Part shown: piece after piece, positions 6,546 through 12,568 of the stretch | Position numbering within the stretch: position 1 is the stretch's first letter | Layout: each line of letters opens with the position of its first letter | From: JAHFJU01 sp964354865 | GTDB taxonomy: Bacteria > Patescibacteriota > Gracilibacteria > UBA1369 > UM-FILTER-53-11 | DNA length: 13,034 nucleotides | Direction: 5' to 3' | NCBI GenBank assembly: GCA_964354865.1 | Contig: CAYHBN010000045.1 | Location: 1 to 13,034 of the forward strand | Made by a program: the position numbers and the translations under genes | The notes under the pieces: model-generated | Database searches by the model: none | The model's input: the letters and a program-made list of their open reading frames with translations, nothing else | Told to the model about the DNA's origin: nothing

Positions 6546-8264
6546 TTAGTGGGTAAAGACCCCAGAAGACGCACTCGCATCTATTCGCAGTGAGTCACCC
6601 AAATCAATAACTGCATCGATAAGCTGACCCCTGATTGATGAAGAGATTAAGGGCGGCATCCCTTCAAGCATGCCTCTTTTTTCAGCCTCGAAAAGCACCG
6701 CAATAATTGCGGGGTCGTTATTCGTAAGATGAAGTTTCCACAATAATTCTCGCATGTGAACGTCTCTAACAAGAGGAATGGCCTCTTTCACTTTTCGTAG
6801 ACACGAAATAACTGTTTTCGTCGGCGCCTTAAGCGCTACACCGCCAGCTTGAAATAAACCGCGCCCCGCAAGGCCAATGAGTAAATCAGAAACAAAAGCC
6901 ATGGGAGTTTCATACCACTCGTCTCCGAGGGCGCGATACACAATACTACCAACGCTCTGTTCGAGGGAGACACTTGAAACCCAATTTACAACTGAGTTAG
7001 CCTTTAATTTAGATATTTTTTTTACAATTCTCGCAAAACGAAGGGCCACGATCGCCTCGGCAGATGCACCTTGTGCGACGACTGTTCCCTCTAGAAGCAT
7101 TCCTCCCGCAAGTTCGCTCCCAGTTGTAAGTAAATACTTTCGCGCTTGACCGGCAATGAGTCTTTCTATCACCGAAGCAAGTGCTTTCTCGGCAAAAACA
7201 GCAGTTCCGCCTGAAAATAAGACAAGCGGGAGATTTCGTAACGCAATAGATTTCAACTGATCTTTTCTTCGTGCCGATGGTGTCGACATGTTGCCTCTAG
7301 GATTCAGCATCTCAACATATTGCCTAAAGAGCTCTGCCTTTGCCCCTGCAACAGGAAGGTTGTATCGAGCGGCAATATTATGACGCACATTTTTTTCATA
7401 ATTATTTCTAACTAATAATTCACGTTCAATAGTAATTTGACTTTCGGTCATTCCTTGTTTGCGCCAATCTTTAATATGTTCTGCTACTTCTTCGTCGGCT
7501 TGATCACCAGCTTCACTCATTTCTCGCGAAATTCTGTTTGCCTTAAAATGAACGGCATATTCCTGCCTTACAAACGGAGCAAAATCATCACTCAATGCGA
7601 GATCAATTTGGTTTTCGGCACTATCGTATAGTTTTCCTTTTATAAGCAGTGATACAAATGTATTTTTAAGTTGTAACAGTTGTTCGTTAGTCTGCGGCAC
7701 TTTACCCAAACCCAACCGGTCAAGTTCACTCTTCAATTCACGATGCACTACACTCTCTAAAAATATTTCTTCTCCTTTTATGATTGATTGGGCAATTTTC
7801 GGTTGTCTTTGTATAAATGTATCGACATGCCCAGCAAGCAACTCTTTGTATTCATCCACTTCATATGCACGTTCACCATCCCAAGAAGGAGTAAGCAAAT
7901 GGCCGTTAAGCTGGTCCGTTCGCAGTTCGACGGGATGTAGCGCCAAAGTAGTGACCACATCCTGCACAAAAGAAACGTAATCGAATAGTAGTTGTTTTTC
8001 TTTAGACACCTCATGTTTTTCTGCAAGCGTTTTTAATATAGTTGCTGCGCGTTTCTCTTTTTCTCCTTGCGATAGCTGCTCGTTTGTTTTTTTGGATTTC
8101 ACGGTACGAGAAAGACCTTCTAGCTTTTTCATACAGCTCCTTGAAGTGCATAGTGCCCCTTCAGCGGCACGATGATTTTTTTCAACCGGATCTGCGATTA
8201 CTGCTGCACCCGTTTGCTCCTGCATTGCATCGGAATTTTCTATATGTGATGATACTGATGCCAT
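6546..8264 (-). CDS. Uncharacterised 572-aa protein, helical with Gly/Ala-rich hydrophobic core
   Basis: I do not recognise the family. Residues 1-95 are polar and highly charged. About 95-330 is a helical, charged region (for example EEVAEHIKDWRKQ and TIERELLVRNNYEKNVRHNIAARYN). Residues 340-410 and 452-480 are hydrophobic and Gly/Ala-rich (LPLVLFSGGTAVFAEK, ELAGGMLLEGTVVAQGA, LLIGLAGRGLFQAGGVAL); they could insert in a membrane or be buried glycine-zipper helices. The C-terminal 90 residues are amphipathic helices. There is no signal peptide. The start is well supported: a consensus extended -10 box ends 6 nt before the ATG. Residue 41-45 carries a C-x-x-x-C pair (CTSRSC). It is convergent with the HicA-domain gene (44 bp apart) and follows aroE on the same strand by 29 bp, but from its own promoter. 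Confidence 0.75.
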   Translation of the reverse strand: MASVSSHIENSDAMQEQTGAAVIADPVEKNHRAAEGALCTSRSCMKKLEGLSRTVKSKKTNEQLSQGEKEKRAATILKTLAEKHEVSKEKQLLFDYVSFVQDVVTTLALHPVELRTDQLNGHLLTPSWDGERAYEVDEYKELLAGHVDTFIQRQPKIAQSIIKGEEIFLESVVHRELKSELDRLGLGKVPQTNEQLLQLKNTFVSLLIKGKLYDSAENQIDLALSDDFAPFVRQEYAVHFKANRISREMSEAGDQADEEVAEHIKDWRKQGMTESQITIERELLVRNNYEKNVRHNIAARYNLPVAGAKAELFRQYVEMLNPRGNMSTPSARRKDQLKSIALRNLPLVLFSGGTAVFAEKALASVIERLIAGQARKYLLTTGSELAGGMLLEGTVVAQGASAEAIVALRFARIVKKISKLKANSVVNWVSSVSLEQSVGSIVYRALGDEWYETPMAFVSDLLIGLAGRGLFQAGGVALKAPTKTVISCLRKVKEAIPLVRDVHMRELLWKLHLTNNDPAIIAVLFEAEKRGMLEGMPPLISSSIRGQLIDAVIDLGDSLRIDASASSGVFTH

Positions 8265-8270
8265 CTTACT

Positions 8271-8299
8271 ATTATACCAAAAAAATGGTTTTCTTACAA
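8271..8299 (-). promoter_or_regulatory. Strong promoter of the 572-aa protein gene, leaderless
   Basis: Read on the minus strand: -35 TTGTAA (8299-8294, overlapping the aroE stop codon), 17-bp spacer ending in TGG, and a perfect -10 TATAAT (8276-8271), giving the extended TG-N-TATAAT form. Only 6 nt (agtaag) separate the -10 from the ATG, so transcription should begin at or next to the start codon. Confidence 0.75.
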
Positions 8300-9184
8300 T
8301 GATGCAGCGGCGCTCATTGCCATTATAGGGGGCGATTCTCTGGTAAATAGCTCGAACGCCTGAGCTCCCTGATGAATGAGCATTGTGTCACCGGTGATAC
8401 TTTTAAATCCCGAGGCTTCAGAATCCTTTAAAAACTGAGTCTGTAGAGGATTGTAAACACAGTCGAAACTAAATTGTTTCACCGATGACGAGCAGAAGCG
8501 GCCGCGACGGCATGACACTGCTGTGTCAAGTTCCGAGAGGACAACTTTCCATACACTCCAAATTTCTGCTGGTATCGGCGACTCATTTTCGTTAGGCGCC
8601 ATGCCGACCGATGTTACATTCACTACAAGTAGTGGTTGGATTTTTGAGAGTTCATCGGTATGGAGTGCGTGGCCGTTAAAATCCGCAGCAAGTTTTTGCG
8701 CTTTTTCATGTGTTCGATTCGTAATGTACAAGACCGCCCCTAGCTGTTTGAGCGCAAAACATATCGCACGTGCAGCCCCGCCGGCACCAACCACCAACAC
8801 GGGTTTATGCGTTAAAAATGCTCCATCAAAATCAGCTACGTGAGTTTTTACACCTTCGAGCAGCGCCTGCGTAAAACCGCTCCAATCGGTGTTGTATCCG
8901 ATCAATTTTCCTCCATCGACAACGACCGTATTAACGGCACCAATGGTACGCGCACAATCATCGACTTCATCGAGATATTTCATCACCGTTTCTTTGTGTG
9001 GAATCGTCACATTCATACCAGCATACACGTCTGCAAAAATCGCCATAAAATCCTTTAAATTTTCGGGCAACACCTCGACCGCCTCGTAGCGCGCATCGAT
9101 ACCAAGCGCTATAAACCAAGCATTGTGCATTGCCGGCGAACGCGAGTGAGAAATGGGCGAACCGATGACACAGAAACGTTCCAT
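8294..9184 (-). CDS. aroE: Shikimate dehydrogenase with a small insertion
   Basis: AroE reduces 3-dehydroshikimate to shikimate with NADPH, the fourth step of chorismate synthesis. Motifs: GSPISHSRSPAMHN (8-21), NVTIPHKE (58-65) with catalytic Lys64, AVNTVV (83-88), GYNTDWSGF (96-104) with catalytic Asp100, the cofactor loop VGAGGAARA (132-140), NRTHEKA (156-162) for NADP, NVTSVGM (189-195), DCVYNPLQTQFL (241-252) and GDTMLIHQGAQAFEL. At 296 residues it is about 22 longer than usual, and the excess (about 218-239, ELDTAVSCRRGRFCSSS...) sits just before the DCVYNP strand. The catalytic residues are intact. The start is fixed by the conserved N-terminus (MERFCVIGSPISHS). A terminator and an extended -10 box lie immediately upstream. 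Confidence 0.95.
   Translation of the reverse strand: MERFCVIGSPISHSRSPAMHNAWFIALGIDARYEAVEVLPENLKDFMAIFADVYAGMNVTIPHKETVMKYLDEVDDCARTIGAVNTVVVDGGKLIGYNTDWSGFTQALLEGVKTHVADFDGAFLTHKPVLVVGAGGAARAICFALKQLGAVLYITNRTHEKAQKLAADFNGHALHTDELSKIQPLLVVNVTSVGMAPNENESPIPAEIWSVWKVVLSELDTAVSCRRGRFCSSSVKQFSFDCVYNPLQTQFLKDSEASGFKSITGDTMLIHQGAQAFELFTRESPPIMAMSAAASL
8468..8533 (-). repeat. Extra in-frame segment in aroE with a hairpin, related to the murG segment
   Basis: About 22 codons before the DxVYNP strand have no counterpart in typical AroE. The DNA carries a perfect hairpin TGACAC-TGCT-GTGTCA at 8513-8528 and the palindrome GCGGCCGC. The stretch 8488-8507 matches 1927-1950 in murG (18 of 20 bases, one 4-nt gap). 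The two copies are read in different frames, so the similarity is at DNA rather than protein level. Edges are estimated. Confidence 0.45.
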
Positions 9185-9190
9185 ATAAAC

Positions 9191-9199
9191 AGTATATCA
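9191..9199 (-). promoter_or_regulatory. Extended -10 promoter of aroE, leaderless
   Basis: On the minus strand TGA-TATACT is followed by 6 nt (gtttat) and the ATG of aroE. The mscS gene at 12569 has the identical TGATATACT with the same 6-nt gap. No separate -35 is visible; it would fall within the terminator stem at 9199-9230. Confidence 0.6.
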
Positions 9200-9230
9200 A
9201 AAATACCCCACATTTCTGCGGGGTATTTTT
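9199..9230 (-). terminator. Intrinsic terminator of the gene at 9250-10350
   Basis: The arms AAAAATACCCC (9199-9209) and GGGGTATTTTT (9220-9230) pair perfectly. On the minus-strand RNA the stem extends with a G-U, C-G and A-U pair to close a GAAA tetraloop, about 14 bp in all, and ends in a run of five U. It lies 20 nt after the stop of the upstream gene. The plus-strand version has an A-C mismatch near the loop, so the minus strand is the favoured direction. Confidence 0.9.
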
Positions 9231-9249
9231 TAAATTTGTAGAAAAAATA

Positions 9250-10350
9250 CTACTCGGTAAAGAGTCCTAGAACTATATCAAAACGATTCTTCAATACTTC
9301 TGGAGCTGCATCCATTGAAGCTGAAAGCAAATCTGCTCCATTAATTATTTGAAATCGCATTTTTGATGACACTTCGCCCTTTTGAGTAGAAAGTTTCGCA
9401 TTAAGTTTTGCTGAATATTCTCCCGACGTACCATTATCAAGCAACTTTGCACACAACTGAACAATTCTCTTTGCTTGCACAAAATTTTGTAGGCGGAGAC
9501 GCTCAGCAATTTTAACGATTTCTTGTGCTGCAGAAACTTCTGCACTATCGTTGGCTGTAGCCGTTTCTTCTTCTAATAAATCGCCTAAAGAAGCAGATTG
9601 TGCTAAAAAGGCAGCTTTTAGACGTTCCATTTCAGCAGTCACCGTTTGCGATTTAGCCTTTTCTGCTTTTGCAGTTTTAGCTCTGCTTACTGTAAAACGG
9701 ATTGCTGCAGTTCTTCTTGTTACTACATCTGTAAAAGATGGAGCGCCTTCTTCGACGCTATCTGCAAAATTCAAACCTCTTAGTTCAGAAACCTTATTTG
9801 GGCTACCATTATTGTAACGAATAGGCTCTACGGCATACAGCATTGCGGTCATAGTTTTTGAAACATCACCACACTCAATAAAGTATTCCATAACTGCATC
9901 AACAAGATTTTCGATAAGTTGACGTTTTTCAGCACCCATATCTTCATTTAAATCAGCAGGAAGTAATCTCTTTACTAAATCAAGCAACTGTTCTCTTTGA
10001 GCAGTGCTAATTCTGCCAAATGAATCACCATCAACTGGAACGAGATGAGTCTCCTGACGAACACCAAAAGCCTCAGCAGCTTTATCTGACGAATATTTAA
10101 GTAAGTATTTATTTAGAGCGGCAAGCACTGCTTTAGCAGAGTTTTCATTTATAACTTCGGCTGAATCTGGTGCCGTAGGGACTCGGGGTGTTAAATCTTG
10201 TAAGTTGAAAACTACGCTTGTCTGTGTGTTTTTAGATACAGCATCTGGATTAGGACCTCTAACTTGTACAGATCTTACTCTGAGAGCTGCCATCTCAGAA
10301 GTTTCTGCTATGCCGTCCGGACCAGTTGGTGCAATAAAACGTTGTGTCAT
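9250..10350 (-). CDS. Uncharacterised soluble protein, 366 aa
   Basis: I do not recognise the family. The frame extends to an ATG at 10386, but that ATG overlaps the -35 box of a good promoter, so I place the start at the ATG at 10350 (MTQRFIAPTGPDG). The protein has no signal peptide or membrane helix. A polar N-terminus (about 60 residues) precedes helical regions: AVLAALNKYLLKYSS, AEKRQLIENLVDAVMEYFIE and a Lys/Ala-rich likely coiled coil around 218-262 (SRAKTAKAEKAKSQTVTAEMER), then KIAERLRLQNFVQAKRIVQL. It ends in NRFDIVLGLFTE. It has its own promoter and its own terminator, so it is a single-gene transcript between the SPFH gene and aroE. Confidence 0.7.
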   Translation of the reverse strand: MTQRFIAPTGPDGIAETSEMAALRVRSVQVRGPNPDAVSKNTQTSVVFNLQDLTPRVPTAPDSAEVINENSAKAVLAALNKYLLKYSSDKAAEAFGVRQETHLVPVDGDSFGRISTAQREQLLDLVKRLLPADLNEDMGAEKRQLIENLVDAVMEYFIECGDVSKTMTAMLYAVEPIRYNNGSPNKVSELRGLNFADSVEEGAPSFTDVVTRRTAAIRFTVSRAKTAKAEKAKSQTVTAEMERLKAAFLAQSASLGDLLEEETATANDSAEVSAAQEIVKIAERLRLQNFVQAKRIVQLCAKLLDNGTSGEYSAKLNAKLSTQKGEVSSKMRFQIINGADLLSASMDAAPEVLKNRFDIVLGLFTE

Positions 10351-10363
10351 ATAATAATGATTA

Positions 10364-10391
10364 ATTATAAAGGAAACGCATACCATGCCAA
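10364..10391 (-). promoter_or_regulatory. Promoter of the 366-aa protein gene
   Basis: Minus strand: -35 TTGGCA (10391-10386), 16-bp spacer, perfect -10 TATAAT (10369-10364). The -10 ends 13 nt before the ATG at 10350, so the leader would be about 6 nt. This position rules out the longer reading frame starting at 10386. Confidence 0.7.
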
Positions 10392-10407
10392 AGTTGCCAT
10401 ATTGTCA

Positions 10408-10421
10408 ATACAATGTTGTAT
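10408..10421. repeat. Short inverted repeat upstream of the 10350 promoter
   Basis: ATACAA-TG-TTGTAT is a perfect 14-nt inverted repeat, 16 nt upstream of the -35 box. It could be an operator or activator site, but a palindrome of this size in AT-rich DNA may be chance. Confidence 0.3.
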
Positions 10422-10456
10422 AACAGATAGTATCCTGCATAAAACCACAGTGGAAA

Positions 10457-10491
10457 CAAAAAAAAGACCCGTAGTAATACGGATCTTTTTT
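10457..10491 (-). terminator. Intrinsic terminator of the SPFH gene
   Basis: A run of A, then GACCCGTA, a GTAA loop, TACGGATC and a run of seven T form a stem of about 14 bp. The one odd position is a G-U pair on the minus-strand RNA but a C-A mismatch on the plus-strand RNA, so it works best for the minus-strand gene ending at 10518, 27 nt upstream. The A and T runs on both sides could let it act in both directions. The rest of the 10387-10517 gap holds only the promoter and small inverted repeat listed separately. Confidence 0.85.
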
Positions 10492-10517
10492 GAATTAACT
10501 CAAAGAATTCAATTCAT

Positions 10518-11303
10518 CTATTTAGCTGGCGGCGTTCCAATCTTGCTCCCCATATACTGCTGAAAGCTCTCTACCGCGCGAAGTACCTCGAGTGGCACCA
10601 TCCAAATTGTGGTATTTGAAGGGCTTTCGGAAATATCGTTGATAGAAGCCAAAGTTCGAAGGTGCAACGCTCCAGGAGATTCAGCGAGAATCTTTGCAGC
10701 AGAAGCCATATTTTGTGCTGACTCAACCTCACCTTGTGAGGCGACAATCACTGCTTGTTTCTCACGTTCAGCTTCGGCGACACGAGCAATTGTTCGTTTG
10801 AGATTTTCTGGCAGGATTATATCTTTTAACTCGACATTCTGAACATCGATGCCCCATTCGTCGGTCATTTTGTCGACAATCACTTGAATACGAGCCGAAA
10901 TTTCTTCTTTTTTCTGGAGCAAATGATTGAGTGATACCTCGCCAACTGCGTTTCTCATAGTGGTCTGAGCCAACTGTGAAGTCGCGTACAAAAAGTTCTC
11001 AACGGCCAAAAGCGCACGCTCAGCGTCGATAACTTTAAAATAAATAACTGCGTTAATCTTAATTGGAATATTATCCTGCGTGAGAGACTCTTGGTCGGGA
11101 ACATCGAGTGCGCGAACACGAATATCAACCTTTTTCATCGATTGAATAATCGGAAGAATAATTCTCCAACCTGGCTGAACAATACCGACAAATTTACCGA
11201 ACATAAGTTTCACTCCGCGTTCATTCTGATTAACTTGCCGAATACTAATAAGCAGAATAAACCCGATGACGATGAAGATAAAACCACCGAGACCTGTGAG
11301 CAT
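10518..11303 (-). CDS. SPFH/stomatin (slipin) family membrane protein
   Basis: Slipins are membrane-anchored scaffolds that oligomerise in detergent-resistant membrane patches. The 261-residue protein has one N-terminal membrane helix (about 5-21, GGFIFIVIGFILLIS), then the SPFH/Band 7 domain: VNQNERGVKLMFGKFVGIVQPGW (24-46), RALDVPDQESLTQDNIPIKINAVIYFKV (64-91), TMRNAVGEVSLNHLLQKKEEI (115-135) and GIDVQNVELKDIILPENLKR (151-170). A short coiled coil follows (AEAEREKQAVIVASQGEVESAQ, 176-197), then a C-terminal segment to residue 261. Family members are usually next to an NfeD gene; none is here. It has its own promoter and terminator and is divergent from the TPR-like gene. Confidence 0.92.
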   Translation of the reverse strand: MLTGLGGFIFIVIGFILLISIRQVNQNERGVKLMFGKFVGIVQPGWRIILPIIQSMKKVDIRVRALDVPDQESLTQDNIPIKINAVIYFKVIDAERALLAVENFLYATSQLAQTTMRNAVGEVSLNHLLQKKEEISARIQVIVDKMTDEWGIDVQNVELKDIILPENLKRTIARVAEAEREKQAVIVASQGEVESAQNMASAAKILAESPGALHLRTLASINDISESPSNTTIWMVPLEVLRAVESFQQYMGSKIGTPPAK

Positions 11304-11313
11304 AAAGTAATTG

Positions 11314-11325
11314 GGTTAAGTAACC
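11314..11325. repeat. Small inverted repeat in the SPFH gene leader
   Basis: GGTTA-AG-TAACC is an exact inverted repeat lying between the -10 box and the start codon of the SPFH gene. It could be an operator or leader hairpin; nothing else supports a role. Confidence 0.25.
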
Positions 11326-11327
11326 TG

Positions 11328-11336
11328 AGTATAACA
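11328..11336 (-). promoter_or_regulatory. Extended -10 promoter of the SPFH gene
   Basis: On the minus strand TGT-TATACT (TG-N-TATACT) lies 24 nt before the ATG at 11303, implying a leader of about 17-18 nt with no Shine-Dalgarno. Unlike its neighbours, this gene would not be leaderless. Confidence 0.55.
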
Positions 11337-11338
11337 TA

Positions 11339-11367
11339 TTGACAATCTGAAACATTCCGCGCATAAG
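11339..11367 (+). promoter_or_regulatory. Possible promoter of the TPR-like gene
   Basis: TTGACA at 11339-11344, a 17-bp spacer and a weak -10 CATAAG at 11362-11367. The leader would be about 16 nt. The -35 is perfect, the -10 poor. It overlaps back to back with the SPFH promoter region. Confidence 0.4.
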
Positions 11368-11389
11368 TCAATGGCCAAAATGGCACACT

Positions 11390-11962
11390 ATGTCATCGGA
11401 CTTCGATAAAAAAATAACTAGAATAGAACTCAAGAGAAAAACTCCATGTAATCCCAGTGAGCACATCACGCTCGCAAAAAATGGTGATTTCGATGGAGCA
11501 CTACAAAGCATTCTTGCTCTTATAGAAGAAACTTCTCCTCATTCAATAAATCTCTATGAATTAGCCTGCCTCTTTTTGGGATACAGAGCCTTTGAGCAAG
11601 CTACAGAACTATTAATGCTCTCAATTAAATACGAACGAGAGCCCGCTGCATACTTAGCGCTCGGCGAAATACTACTTTCGAAAAATGATTATATCTTGGC
11701 AACGCCCTTATTATTAAAAGCATCGGCAACAAAACCGGTGGCGTTTTACTATCTTCTCATGTGTGCGCTGCTTGAATGCGATCAAGATAAGATTATTTTG
11801 CAGTATAAAAATTGCCGAGACCACGAAGAAGAAATAAATAGATCGATTACTGCAATTTACGGAGAAAAAATTGATCTTACAAAAATCGCGCGAATTATAT
11901 TAAATTTTTCAAGTAAATATAGAATGCACCGAGCCGCTAACGACGACCAGGAAATTCATTAA
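11390..11962 (+). CDS. TPR-like helical repeat protein, 190 aa
   Basis: Residues about 24-128 form repeated helix pairs with the TPR pattern: EHITLAKNGDFDGALQSILAL (24-44), NLYELACLFLGYRAFEQATELLMLSI (54-79), AAYLALGEILLSKNDYILATPLLLKA (86-111) and AFYYLLMCALLECDQDKII (118-136). The small-residue and aromatic positions (LA..GDF..AL, LG...L...Y..A) match tetratricopeptide repeats, which mediate protein-protein contacts. The first 20 residues are basic, and the C-terminal 50 are helical without clear repeats. No signal peptide or membrane helix. Its stop codon overlaps the -35 box of the next gene. The binding partner cannot be guessed from the neighbours. Confidence 0.75.
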   Translation: MSSDFDKKITRIELKRKTPCNPSEHITLAKNGDFDGALQSILALIEETSPHSINLYELACLFLGYRAFEQATELLMLSIKYEREPAAYLALGEILLSKNDYILATPLLLKASATKPVAFYYLLMCALLECDQDKIILQYKNCRDHEEEINRSITAIYGEKIDLTKIARIILNFSSKYRMHRAANDDQEIH

Positions 11963-11987
11963 CAAAATTAAAATTATCGCGTAGAGT
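11959..11987 (+). promoter_or_regulatory. Promoter of the gene at 11995, leaderless
   Basis: -35 TTAACA (11959-11964, overlapping the preceding TAA stop), exactly 17 bp, then -10 TAGAGT (11982-11987), 7 nt from the ATG. The hexamers match consensus at 5 and 4 positions. Confidence 0.5.
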
Positions 11988-11994
11988 AAGCCCA

Positions 11995-12519
11995 ATGTTA
12001 GCTTTTGGACACAACAGCGTTGGCGCACTAGTAGGGTTAGCTACTTTTACCTATGTACCAGAAACCGTGCCCGTTACGGTACGATTTTTAATTGCTCTCG
12101 TAGCTGGAGTTATTTCACACTATTTGACCGATCGCATTCCCCATGGGCACTATGAATTTGCACCATCTCGTGTGACAAAAAAAATGGCGGCGTTATTTTT
12201 GTTGGATTTTGGCGGGAGCATGACTGTACTGACTGCATGCGCATTTTGGCGTTTTGGTTTTTCAGAAATGTTATTGGGGATTTTTGTTGGAATGTGGGCA
12301 GCTCAACTACCAGATATTTTTGAAGGATTTGTGAATGTAGGCGTAATCCCCTTTTCAAATCCTGTAAAAAAACATAGAAACTTTCATTATTATACGATGC
12401 ATGCAAAAACGCCTCATCATTTATTAATGACCGACGAAATATCACGAAAATGGAGTTATACCGATGCGTGGCAGGTGGGGTGTTTTGTTGTGGCGATTTT
12501 GGCACTCTCATTGGCGTAA
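11995..12519 (+). CDS. His/Asp-rich membrane protein, putative metal-binding, 174 aa
   Basis: The protein has hydrophobic segments at about 8-20, 28-42, 64-84, 90-105 and 158-174. Polar residues typical of metal sites recur at their ends: His6, SHYLTDRIPHGHYE (41-54; His42, Asp46, His50, His52), Asp71, QLPDIFE (104-110, Asp107), and HRNFHYYTMH...HH (127-142). The SHxxxDxxPH arrangement recalls membrane-bound metal-dependent hydrolases such as the YdjM/DUF457 group, but I cannot assign it with confidence, and no reaction should be inferred. Start choice is supported by the promoter 7 nt upstream. It lies 32 bp after the TPR-like gene and 49 bp before mscS. Confidence 0.7.
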   Translation: MLAFGHNSVGALVGLATFTYVPETVPVTVRFLIALVAGVISHYLTDRIPHGHYEFAPSRVTKKMAALFLLDFGGSMTVLTACAFWRFGFSEMLLGIFVGMWAAQLPDIFEGFVNVGVIPFSNPVKKHRNFHYYTMHAKTPHHLLMTDEISRKWSYTDAWQVGCFVVAILALSLA

Positions 12520-12553
12520 AAGAGCTACAGGGCTAGTAAAATAGGTTGAAAAA

Positions 12554-12562
12554 TGATATACT
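12554..12562 (+). promoter_or_regulatory. Extended -10 promoter of mscS, leaderless
   Basis: TGA-TATACT followed by 6 nt (gatttg) and ATG, the same element and spacing as aroE. No convincing -35 is seen. Confidence 0.6.
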
Positions 12563-12568
12563 GATTTG

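Noticed and set aside
10351..10386. Longer start (ATG at 10386) for the 366-aa protein
   Set aside because: The added 12 residues cover the -35, spacer and -10 of a near-consensus promoter; the ATG at 10350 follows that promoter.
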